Positions 27,130-35,032 of a stretch of 64,000 nt of DNA are shown here, one piece after another; position 1 is the first letter of the stretch, and every line of letters begins with the position of its first letter. The notes beneath the pieces are model-generated. The model was given only the letters and a program-made list of their open reading frames with translations, did not search any database and was not told the origin of the DNA. Made by a program: the position numbers and the translations under genes. Source of the stretch: an uncultured Acetobacteraceae bacterium (GTDB lineage: Bacteria; Pseudomonadota; Alphaproteobacteria; Acetobacterales; Acetobacteraceae); NCBI GenBank assembly GCA_943912335.1, contig CALTUD010000007.1, positions 55,147-119,146 of the forward strand, given 5' to 3'.

Positions 27130-28724
27130 TTGGCGTCGCTGACCGGGAGCGGCACCCAGCGCATGCCGTCGCCGTTCTGCACCAGCATCACCACGGAGGG
27201 ACGCTTGCGCTTGCGGGCCTCTTCCACGGCCTGACGCACATCCGCAGGGTCGTTGATCGCGCTCTGCTGCACCTCGACGACGACGTCGCCTTCATGCACG
27301 CCGCGCTCGGCGGCGGGGCTGTTCTTGCGCACGGCGGTGACCACCGCGCCCTTCTGCGTATCGCCGAGATTGTATTTCTCGCGGGCGGAATCGTCGATCG
27401 GCGCCAGAGTGAGGCCGGTGGTGCCGATCTCCACCGTGGATGGCGTGGGCGCGGTCTTCGGGGGCTGCGCCGGGACTGGTTTCAGCGTGTCTTCGGGGAA
27501 GTCGCGCACCGTGACCTGGAGCGTCTGCGCCTTGCCGTCGCGCCAGATCACCACCGGCACGGCGGTGCCGATCGGGGTTTCGCCGACGATCCTCGGCAGG
27601 GAGCGTCCGTCCGCCGGCTGTCCGCCGACCTGCTGGATCACGTCGCCGCTCTTCAGGCCTGCCTTGGCGGCGGGACCGTCCTTGTCCACGCCCGCGATCA
27701 GCGCGCCCTTGGGTGACGGCAGGCCGAGACCGTCGGCGATATCCTGCGTCACGTCCTGGATGCGCACGCCGATCCAGCCGCGGCGGGCCTTGCCGAACTC
27801 CCGCAACTGATCGACCACGCGCTTGGCCTCGTTGGAGGGGATGGCGAAGCCGATGCCGATGGAGCCGCCCGACGGCGAATAGATCGCGGTGTTGATGCCG
27901 ATCACGCCGCCATCCATGTCGAACAGCGGGCCGCCGGAATTGCCGCGATTGATCGGCGCGTCGGTCTGGATGAAATCGTCGTATGGGCCGCTGTCGAGCG
28001 ACCGGCCGCGCGAGGACACGATGCCGGCCGTGACCGTGCCGGACAGGCCGAACGGGTTGCCGATCGCCAGCACCCAGTCGCCGACGCGCTCCTTGTCGCT
28101 GTTGCCGAACGCGACCGCCGGTAGCGGTTTCGGGCTGTCGATCTTGAGCAGGGCGAGATCGGTCTTGTCATCATGGCCGAGCAGTTTGGCCTTGAGCACC
28201 GTGTTGTCCTGCAGGGTCACGGTGATGGAATCGGCGCCCTTGATGACGTGGTTGTTGGTGACTACGAGTCCGGACGGGTCGATGATGAAGCCCGACCCGA
28301 GGCTCTGCATCTTGCGGCCGTTCGCCTCGGGGGCGTTCTTGCCGTTCGGGGTCTGGCCGGGGGTCTGGCCCGGCTGGGCGCGGCGGTGCTTGTTCATGAA
28401 ATCGCGGAAGAACTTCTCGAACGGCGAGCCCGGCGGGAAGGTCGGCACCTGCGGCGCGTCGTTGGGCGCCTTCTTTCCGTTCTTGTCGCCATTGTCGTCG
28501 CCCTGCGGCGAGTCGTCGTCATCGTCGTCGGCGTCGTCCGTGGCGGTGCCGGTGGACGAGATGTTGACCACGGAGGGCAGCAGCTTCGCGGCCAGATCGG
28601 CGAAGCTGTCCGGCGCCGGGCGGGCCTCCGCGACGCTGCCGAACGGAGGCACCGCCGCCCCCGCGAGCACCATGGAGGTGGCCAGACATGCGGCGCGCAA
28701 GGACGGGATCGGGCGGATCGGCAT
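27126..28724 (-). CDS. degP: Periplasmic serine endoprotease DegP/HtrA (Do-like)
   Basis: 532 residues from the ATG at 28724. Signal peptide ends near VAEARP. The catalytic triad is His159 (TNNHVIKG), Asp189 (DKTDLALLK) and Ser263 (GNSGGP). Two PDZ domains follow, about residues 310-400 and 430-525 (GWIGVRIQDVTQDIADGLGL; GAVVTAVRKNSPAAERGV). It degrades or refolds misfolded periplasmic proteins. Unusual is a very acidic insert before the protease domain (residues 63-80, seven Asp in a row within it) and a Gln/Pro/Gly-rich linker at 117-135. Coupled to a VOC gene by ATGA. Confidence 0.95.
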   Translation of the reverse strand: MPIRPIPSLRAACLATSMVLAGAAVPPFGSVAEARPAPDSFADLAAKLLPSVVNISSTGTATDDADDDDDDSPQGDDNGDKNGKKAPNDAPQVPTFPPGSPFEKFFRDFMNKHRRAQPGQTPGQTPNGKNAPEANGRKMQSLGSGFIIDPSGLVVTNNHVIKGADSITVTLQDNTVLKAKLLGHDDKTDLALLKIDSPKPLPAVAFGNSDKERVGDWVLAIGNPFGLSGTVTAGIVSSRGRSLDSGPYDDFIQTDAPINRGNSGGPLFDMDGGVIGINTAIYSPSGGSIGIGFAIPSNEAKRVVDQLREFGKARRGWIGVRIQDVTQDIADGLGLPSPKGALIAGVDKDGPAAKAGLKSGDVIQQVGGQPADGRSLPRIVGETPIGTAVPVVIWRDGKAQTLQVTVRDFPEDTLKPVPAQPPKTAPTPSTVEIGTTGLTLAPIDDSAREKYNLGDTQKGAVVTAVRKNSPAAERGVHEGDVVVEVQQSAINDPADVRQAVEEARKRKRPSVVMLVQNGDGMRWVPLPVSDAK

Positions 28725-28855
28725 GGGCTGTATCTGTGCTCCTGGACGCCGGGAAGTCTGCTCATGCGCGCCGCCACGCCGCAAGGGCGGCGCAAGGAGA
28801 GATCCGCAAGACGGCGTCGGGGAAAACCTAGGCGGCGTATTAGCCGCCCGCGGAC

Positions 28856-29479
28856 TTAGGCCTGGGCGAGCAGCCAGTCGGCGACGGTTTCGCCCAGCAG
28901 CCGGTAGCCCTCGTCCGTCATGTGCGTGCCGTCGGGCGACAGAGTGTCGATGGAAAAGCGGCCCTCGGCGCACCAGGCGCGCATCAGCGCGTAGCGGGGA
29001 AAAACCGGCGCGCCGAATTGCTCCGCCAGGGCGTGCAGCGCGCGAATGAAATCGGGCAGCGTATCGAACGCTTCCAGCGCGGTGCTGTATTGCTGGTCGA
29101 TGATCGCGATCTCGGCGCCGGCGTCGCGCAGGCGCACGAGCCCGTCATGCGTGAGCCGCTCGAAGCGCGCGAGCGGAACCGGGCGGGTGACGTCGTTGGA
29201 GCCGGTCTGCCAGAGCACCAGATCGGGCCGGGTCGCGATCACGTCGTCGATGCGGCCGTCCATTTCCAGCGCGCTTTCGCCGCTGATGCCGCGATTGTGG
29301 AGCACGAGGCCGTGGGGAAAGGCCGGTGCCAGACGGCGGCGCATCACCTCGGGATAGCCGTGTTCGGGCGTGCTGGCGCCGTAACCCTCCGTGGTGGAGG
29401 AGCCGAAGCAGGTGATGCGGATGGGGCCGCCGGACCGGAGCGCGGCGGTCCAGCGCGGCAGGGCGCTTTCGACGCTCAT
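28856..29479 (-). CDS. SGNH/GDSL-family hydrolase
   Basis: 207 residues. The four SGNH blocks are present: FGSSTTEGYG (Ser near 27), the Gly of NRGISGES, the Asn of QTGSNDV, and DGTH (Asp183, His186). No signal peptide, so it acts in the cytosol as an esterase or acyl hydrolase of unknown substrate. The upstream 164-residue exported protein gene overlaps it by ATGA. Confidence 0.9.
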   Translation of the reverse strand: MSVESALPRWTAALRSGGPIRITCFGSSTTEGYGASTPEHGYPEVMRRRLAPAFPHGLVLHNRGISGESALEMDGRIDDVIATRPDLVLWQTGSNDVTRPVPLARFERLTHDGLVRLRDAGAEIAIIDQQYSTALEAFDTLPDFIRALHALAEQFGAPVFPRYALMRAWCAEGRFSIDTLSPDGTHMTDEGYRLLGETVADWLLAQA

Positions 29480-29970
29480 GCGGCGCGATCCAGCGTCCTG
29501 GCGGCGGCCTTCCTGATGTCGGCGCAGAGCGAGCGGGCGCCGCGCGGGCAGCTCGTGCCGGCCTCCCGCTGGATCCGCGCAACGTCCTTGCGGTTCAGCG
29601 TGTCGTCGATATGCGACAGAACGAAGCCGCGCAGTTTCGGCTGGCGGTGCACTTCAGCGACCAGGGCCGGGAGCTGGTTCCAGTGCGTGACGAGCAGGGT
29701 GCCGATCGCGCCGGACACGGTCTGGCGCAGCGCGTCGCCCTCGCAGCCGCCGAAATGCTTCCAGTAATGCGCCACCCCGTTCCAGTTCGGCAGCTCCTGC
29801 GCCTCCGTGGCGGCAAGCTGGGCGCGACGATCCGAACAGCTCCCCGCCCGCGCTTCCCGCGGTGCCCCCAGAACCGCTGCCGCACCCGATGCCGCCAGAA
29901 GGGCCGCGACCATCAGGCGCGCGCCGTTCGGGCGGGAAGACGAAGACCGGTTCGGCCTGGATGCTGTCAT
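29476..29970 (-). CDS. Exported hypothetical protein
   Basis: 164 residues with a signal peptide (basic N-region to residue 18, core LMVAALLAASGAAAVLGA, cleavage after REARA). The mature part has four cysteines (GSCSDRR, GGCEGD, TSCPRG, SLCADI), enough for two disulfides, and many Trp and His (LPNWNGVAHYWKHFGG). I do not recognise a family. Overlaps the SGNH hydrolase gene by ATGA, so they are co-translated. Confidence 0.7.
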   Translation of the reverse strand: MTASRPNRSSSSRPNGARLMVAALLAASGAAAVLGAPREARAGSCSDRRAQLAATEAQELPNWNGVAHYWKHFGGCEGDALRQTVSGAIGTLLVTHWNQLPALVAEVHRQPKLRGFVLSHIDDTLNRKDVARIQREAGTSCPRGARSLCADIRKAAARTLDRAA

Positions 29971-30000
29971 GAAGCGGTTCCGTGGAGGTTGGCCCCCCTT

Positions 30001-30939
30001 TCAACACACCGGACCAAGGGGTGTGTCCAGGGTGTCGGCCCGATTCTCGACGGCGAACGCGGTTTGCAGGGTGTCCGCCAGCCAATCCAGCACGACGCGC
30101 AGCCGGGCCGGCACCTGCCGGTTGCTGTTGTGCAGGATCGAGACCGGCGTGGGCGGCGTTCTGAAGGGCGCCAGCACCTCCACCAGCGCGCCCGATCGCA
30201 GCATGGGGGCGAAACGCCGTGTCGGCGCCTGATAGAGACCGAAGCCCTGGCAGGCGGCCTCTGCCCCGAGCTCGCCCGTGGTGACCATCACCCGCGCCGG
30301 CAGCACGATGTTCCGCAGGACGCCGTTCTGCTGGAATTCGAGCGGCAGCACCGCACCGGTGCGGGAGGACACGAAGCCGACACAGTGATGGCCGTCGAGA
30401 TCGTCCGGCGTTTCCGGCGTGCCGTGGCTGCGGAGATACGCCGGGCTGGCGCAGACGATCTCCTCGAACGCGCCGACGCGACGCGCCACCATGTCGCTGC
30501 TGGCCAGCGCGCCGGAGCGGACCACGCAGTCGACCCCTTCGCGCAGCAGATCGACCAGTCGCTCCCCTTCCCCGAACAGAATGCGCAGGTCCGGATGGGT
30601 GCGCAGCAGGGTCGGCAAAGCGGGCAGCAGCAGAGCGCGGGCGATGTTGCCGGGCACGTCCACGCGCACGGTGCCGGACACCGTGCCGCTCACCGCGCGG
30701 TCCGCGTCCTCCAGATCGGCCAGGATCGCCCGGGCGCTGCGGCAATAGGTCTGGCCGTCGGTGGTCGGGCGGACATGGCGCGTGCTGCGTTCGAGCAGGC
30801 GGGTGCCGAGGCGTTCCTCCAGCGCGCGGATCGCCGCCGTGGCGACGGGGCGGGAGATGCCGAGTTCGGCCGCCGCCGCGGTGAAGCTGCCGCGATCGAC
30901 GATGCGGACGAACAGGTCGAGCGTGCGGAGACGGTCCAT
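30001..30939 (-). CDS. LysR-family transcriptional regulator
   Basis: 312 residues from the ATG at 30939 (MDRLRTLDLFVRIVDRGSF). The N-terminal winged helix-turn-helix (RGSFTAAAAELGISRPVATAAI) is standard, and residues 90-300 form the periplasmic-binding-like effector domain. It is divergently oriented to an SDR gene 101 bases away, the classic LysR arrangement, so it probably controls that gene and itself. Closest in style to the AaeR/CrgA-like group often paired with oxidoreductases; the inducer is unknown. Confidence 0.93.
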   Translation of the reverse strand: MDRLRTLDLFVRIVDRGSFTAAAAELGISRPVATAAIRALEERLGTRLLERSTRHVRPTTDGQTYCRSARAILADLEDADRAVSGTVSGTVRVDVPGNIARALLLPALPTLLRTHPDLRILFGEGERLVDLLREGVDCVVRSGALASSDMVARRVGAFEEIVCASPAYLRSHGTPETPDDLDGHHCVGFVSSRTGAVLPLEFQQNGVLRNIVLPARVMVTTGELGAEAACQGFGLYQAPTRRFAPMLRSGALVEVLAPFRTPPTPVSILHNSNRQVPARLRVVLDWLADTLQTAFAVENRADTLDTPLGPVC

Positions 30940-31040
30940 GGATTGTTCCGTAGAGCAGAATGGTTCTGTCCGAAACCACGCGCTTATCCGAACAGTGCCG
31001 GTCGGGGAGGATGCGTTCGCAACCGAGAAGGAGCAGTTCC

Positions 31041-31796
31041 ATGCCGGCACCCATCGCCATCGTCACCGGCGGCAGCCGCGGCATCGGCCGCGACGCCGTT
31101 CTGACCCTCGCCGCCCAGGGCGTGCGCACGATCTTCACGTTCCACAGCAAGCGGGAGGACGCCGACACGGTCGAGCGTCTGGCGAACGAGGCCGGCGCGC
31201 CGTCGGCGGCGCTCCGGCTCGACGTGTCGCAGAGCGGCGGGTTCGCCGCCTTCGCCGGACAGGTGCGGGAGACGCTGTCGGGCTGGGACGCGGACCGCTT
31301 CGACTATCTGGTGAACAATGCCGGCACCGCCTCCAACGTGACGCTGTCGGAGGTCACGGAGCCGGTGCTGGACGAGATGTTCGCGATCCATGTGAAGGCG
31401 CCGCTGCTGTTGACGCAGTGTCTGCTGCCCCTGATGCGCGATGGCGGGCGGATCGTGAACGTGACGTCGGGGCTGGCGCGGTTCTGTTATCCCGGCCGCA
31501 TCGCCTATGGACCGATGAAGGCGGCGATGGAGTCCGTGACCCGCTACATGGCGATGGAGCTGGGGCCGCGTCGGATCGCCGTGAATGCCGTGGCGCCGGG
31601 GGCGATCGCGACCGATTTCAGCGGCGGAATGGTGCGCGACACGCCACAGATCAACGAGGCGATCTCCCGGCAGACCGCATTGGGACGTGTCGGTCAGCCG
31701 GGCGATGTGGGGCCCGTGATCGCCGCCATGCTGAGCGGGGCGATGGGCTGGGTGAACGGCCAGCGCATCGAAGTGGCCGGCGGCGTTCACCTCTGA
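31041..31796 (+). CDS. SDR-family oxidoreductase (FabG-like)
   Basis: 251 residues from the ATG at 31041 with AAGGAG seven bases upstream. Classical short-chain dehydrogenase: TGGSRGIG at residues 9-16 binds NAD(P), NNAG at 93-96, and the catalytic Ser143, Tyr156 and Lys160 (YGPMK). PG-type motif VNAVAPGAIATDF follows. It would reduce a ketone or oxidise an alcohol. It is next to a divergent LysR gene, which argues for an inducible accessory enzyme rather than the fatty-acid FabG. Confidence 0.92.
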   Translation: MPAPIAIVTGGSRGIGRDAVLTLAAQGVRTIFTFHSKREDADTVERLANEAGAPSAALRLDVSQSGGFAAFAGQVRETLSGWDADRFDYLVNNAGTASNVTLSEVTEPVLDEMFAIHVKAPLLLTQCLLPLMRDGGRIVNVTSGLARFCYPGRIAYGPMKAAMESVTRYMAMELGPRRIAVNAVAPGAIATDFSGGMVRDTPQINEAISRQTALGRVGQPGDVGPVIAAMLSGAMGWVNGQRIEVAGGVHL

Positions 31797-31803
31797 CCGG
31801 CGA

Positions 31804-32967
31804 TCAGGCCGCCTTGAGCTGTTTCTGGCGCTGCTTGCGCCGGTCCAGGGCGGTGGCCATCAGATAAAGCGTGCCGATGCCGACCACGTTGACCGCGATC
31901 TGCATCGGAAAGCCGGTGCCGTAGGTGGTCATGGCCAGGCGGCCGACGAGATCGAGCACGGTGCCGAGCGAGAACACCTCCAGCGAATGCCGGCCGAACA
32001 CGGCGAGCACCTGTCCGGCCGGGGCTGCGGCGAAGCGACGCATCAGCGTACTGCTCTGCACGAGATAGAAGATGGACAGCACGTCGATCAGGCGCAGCGG
32101 CGACAACGGCGTCTTGAGCGGCGGATCGATCGGCAGCGGGGAGAGCTTGGGCAGGCCCCATTGTTCCCAGGGGAAGGACTGCACGGCGGAAAAGGCGAGA
32201 TAAAGCCAGCAGGCGGCCACCGCCCAGCCCCGGCGCGGCATGTCGCCGCCAGTGGAACGGGTGGCGCTGGCGCTCCAGGCGCCCAGCGTGAACAGGAACT
32301 GCCAGGCGAACGGGTCGAAATACCAGCCATCCGGATCGAGCCAGTTCGGCAGGTTGATGGCGGGATCGAGATTGATCAGCCCCCACAGCGCCGCGCTGAC
32401 CGCGAGGGCCAAAGGCGCACTGAACCGCAGCGCCAGGTAGATGAGCGGGAACGCCAGCAGCAGCACCATGTAGAGCGGCAGGATGTTGAGATTGCCGGGC
32501 AGCGCCTGCATGGAGAAGACGCGCCAGAGGCTGTCGAAACCGTGGGCGAGTTCGGGTTCGAGGAAGTCCACCGGCACGGTGTGATGCTTGCGCCAGAACA
32601 GGATCATCAGCAGCGTGGTGATCAGCATCAGCATCTGAAAGACGTAGAGCTTCATCACGCGCCGGCCGAGGCGCACGAGGCCGACGGTCCAGCCTTCGCG
32701 CCGGAACGCACCGCCATAAGCGAGCATGGAGGCGAAGCCGGCGAGCAGCACGAAGATCTCGGCGGCGTCGGCGAAACCGAGATTGCGGATGGTGAGACGG
32801 TTGAGGATGTTCTGCGGGATGTGATCGGCGAACATCATGAGCAGCGCCGCGCCGCGCAGGGCATCGACACGATGGTCTCGCCCGGGCTTGGCGGGAGGCC
32901 GCACGGAAGCAGGCGGCGTTGTGGGCAGCGGCTCCGGCGCGGGGCGCGCGGTTTCGATCACATCCAT
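31804..32967 (-). CDS. opgC: OpgC family membrane protein (periplasmic glucan succinyltransferase-like)
   Basis: 387 residues with about ten hydrophobic segments between 38 and 370. The start of the membrane region RDHRVDALRGAALLMMFADHIP and the FGRHSLEVFSLGTVLDLVGR segment are typical of OpgC/MdoC-like acyltransferases, which add succinyl groups to osmoregulated periplasmic glucans. The opgG-opgH operon lies 13 kb away, so all core genes of the pathway are within this window but split. Stands alone, converging on the SDR gene. Confidence 0.88.
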   Translation of the reverse strand: MDVIETARPAPEPLPTTPPASVRPPAKPGRDHRVDALRGAALLMMFADHIPQNILNRLTIRNLGFADAAEIFVLLAGFASMLAYGGAFRREGWTVGLVRLGRRVMKLYVFQMLMLITTLLMILFWRKHHTVPVDFLEPELAHGFDSLWRVFSMQALPGNLNILPLYMVLLLAFPLIYLALRFSAPLALAVSAALWGLINLDPAINLPNWLDPDGWYFDPFAWQFLFTLGAWSASATRSTGGDMPRRGWAVAACWLYLAFSAVQSFPWEQWGLPKLSPLPIDPPLKTPLSPLRLIDVLSIFYLVQSSTLMRRFAAAPAGQVLAVFGRHSLEVFSLGTVLDLVGRLAMTTYGTGFPMQIAVNVVGIGTLYLMATALDRRKQRQKQLKAA

Positions 32968-33067
32968 TCGGCCTCCCCGGCGCCCGTCCGTCGCGTCCTA
33001 GATATGGGGCCGGACGCTTCGCCGCCAGAGCCGGACATGACGCGAAGGGTAACGGAGGGTCTCGGGT

Positions 33068-33580
33068 TCAGCCGAAGGGGAGCCGGCGCGCGACGCTGCG
33101 GTCGAGCCGGCTGCGGGCGACGGGGATGCGGTCACCGGCCCGGGGGGTGCCGTTCCTGTCCCCCGCCTCCGGCAGGACGAACAGGGGGCGGCCATCGTCG
33201 CAGGCGCGGGCTTCCAGCACGAGCCGGGGCGTGGAAGAGCCGCCGGGCCAGCTGCGGAGCCTTCTCGTTCCGATCACGACGGCGTCGTCGCGGAAGCTGC
33301 CGGCCAGGGCGATGGTGCCGAGCAGGCGGGGGAGCAACCGGAGCGCCAGATCGGCGACCCCGCTCCACGCGCAGACCGAAGAGAGGGTGTTTGCCTCGTC
33401 CCAGGGTGACGCGGAAAACGGGACGCGGAGGGTGACCGCCTTGCCGGGCCACCCGAACGACCACGTCGTCACGAGCTGGATCAGAAACAACGCTGCCACG
33501 GGGAAGCAGAGCCGCCAGAGCCAAACCCGGCCGGAAACGATGCCGATATAAAGAGCTGAGACGGGCGAGATCGGGCGCAT
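33068..33580 (-). CDS. Hypothetical membrane-anchored protein
   Basis: 170 residues from the ATG at 33580. One N-terminal hydrophobic helix (residues 17-38, VSGRVWLWRLCFPVAALFLIQL, here partly GRVWLWRLCFPVAALF) then a soluble domain with a recurring ARSRLD/RRLRSW pattern and GDRIPVARSRLDRSVARRLP at the end. I do not recognise it. Divergent from mrp, with about 200 bases between. Codon usage looks normal for the genome. Confidence 0.6.
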   Translation of the reverse strand: MRPISPVSALYIGIVSGRVWLWRLCFPVAALFLIQLVTTWSFGWPGKAVTLRVPFSASPWDEANTLSSVCAWSGVADLALRLLPRLLGTIALAGSFRDDAVVIGTRRLRSWPGGSSTPRLVLEARACDDGRPLFVLPEAGDRNGTPRAGDRIPVARSRLDRSVARRLPFG

Positions 33581-33786
33581 GCGTGTTGTTTCCGGTCCGG
33601 CCACGGGTCCCGGATCATGCGGTGATTTCGGTGTCGCGTGTCTACAGCGGAGCTTCTTCCCGATCGGATTTGTTGCCGGGGCAGGATGCCCAATCGGTTC
33701 AAACGCGATGGAAGGTGCCACCTGCCCTTTGCTGCGATCCCGCTCCTGCCGTATGCCGTCCGCTGTGTTTTGGGGAGGTCCGTGCC

Positions 33787-34902
33787 ATGGGCGAAGCTGT
33801 TTCCGGTGCGCTGGTCGCTGCCGTGCGAGAGATGCTGCGCCATGCCGAGGACCAGACCGGCGCCACGCGCGACCTGTTGGCCGACGGGCTGGTGGACGGG
33901 GTCGCGGAGCGCGACGGGGTGGTCCAGGTGGCGCTTCTGGCGAGCCGCGCGGATGCGGTGGCGATGGAGCCGTTACGGGCGGCGGTGGAGCGGCAGGTCC
34001 GGGCCGTGCCCGGCGTTCTGAACGCCCAGGTGGTGCTGACGGCGCATCGGACCGGCACGGCGCCGCCGCCGCGCGCGCCGGCCGGCGGTGGGCATCGTCC
34101 GCTGGGGCTAGGCGGCGAGGCGCCCGCGAAGCTGCTGCCGGAGGTGAAGGCGGTGATCGCGGTGGCGTCCGGCAAGGGCGGCGTGGGCAAGTCCACCACG
34201 GCGGTGAATCTGGCGATCGGTCTGGCGCGGCGCGGCTTGTCGGTCGGGCTGCTGGATGCGGACATCCATGGGCCAAGCCTGCCCCGCATGCTGGGCATCG
34301 CGTCCGTGCAGCCGGAGGTGCGCAACAAGCGTCTGATCCCGATCGTGGCGCACGGCATCCGCGCCATGTCGATCGGGTTGCTGGTGGAAGAGCGCACGGC
34401 GATGATCTGGCGCGGGCCGATGGTGATGGGCGCGTTGAACCAGTTGATGGGCGAGGTGGAATGGGGCGCACTGGACGTTCTGGTGCTGGACATGCCGCCG
34501 GGCACGGGCGACGCGCAGCTGACCGTGGCGCAGAAGGTGGCGCTGGCCGGGGCCGTGATCGTGTCGACGCCGCAGGACATCGCGCTGCTGGACGCGCGTC
34601 GCGGCGTGGCGATGTTCGAGAAGACGCGCGTGCCGGTGCTGGGGATCGTGGAGAACATGAGCACGTTCTGCTGTCCGAATTGCGGGCATGAGACGGCGCT
34701 GTTCGGGCATGGCGGGGCCAAGGCGGAGGCCGAGACGCTGGGCGTGCCGTTCCTGGGCGAAGTACCGCTTCTGCTGGAGATCCGCACCAGCGCTGATGCA
34801 GGTGCGCCTGTGACGGCGACAGCGCCGGAAAGTGCGGCGGGCGCGGCCTACGCCCGGATCGCGGAGCGTGTGGCAGAGGCTTTGACCCCGCATCTGCGCT
34901 GA
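33787..34902 (+). CDS. apbC: Mrp/NBP35-family iron-sulfur cluster carrier ATPase (ApbC)
   Basis: 371 residues from the ATG at 33787, with GGGGAGG eight bases upstream. An N-terminal MIP18/DUF59-like domain (residues 8-90) precedes the P-loop ATPase. The deviant Walker A motif is GKGGVGKST (129-137). The LDMPPGTGD motif and the C-terminal CPNC motif (near 296-299) that bridges a labile [4Fe-4S] cluster are both present. It transfers Fe-S clusters to apo-proteins in the cytosol. MiaB and other Fe-S enzymes in the window are potential clients in general terms only. Confidence 0.95.
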   Translation: MGEAVSGALVAAVREMLRHAEDQTGATRDLLADGLVDGVAERDGVVQVALLASRADAVAMEPLRAAVERQVRAVPGVLNAQVVLTAHRTGTAPPPRAPAGGGHRPLGLGGEAPAKLLPEVKAVIAVASGKGGVGKSTTAVNLAIGLARRGLSVGLLDADIHGPSLPRMLGIASVQPEVRNKRLIPIVAHGIRAMSIGLLVEERTAMIWRGPMVMGALNQLMGEVEWGALDVLVLDMPPGTGDAQLTVAQKVALAGAVIVSTPQDIALLDARRGVAMFEKTRVPVLGIVENMSTFCCPNCGHETALFGHGGAKAEAETLGVPFLGEVPLLLEIRTSADAGAPVTATAPESAAGAAYARIAERVAEALTPHLR

Positions 34903-35032
34903 CGGCGGATCAGGGGTGCCGCCTCGGCTCGGGTACGATCCAGCCGATCACGACAGACCGAGCAGCGCCGGCAGCCTATAGGATAACTCTGAGCCCGAGT
35001 CGCGCTCGCGTTCTGTCTGGGAGCGCGGAGAC

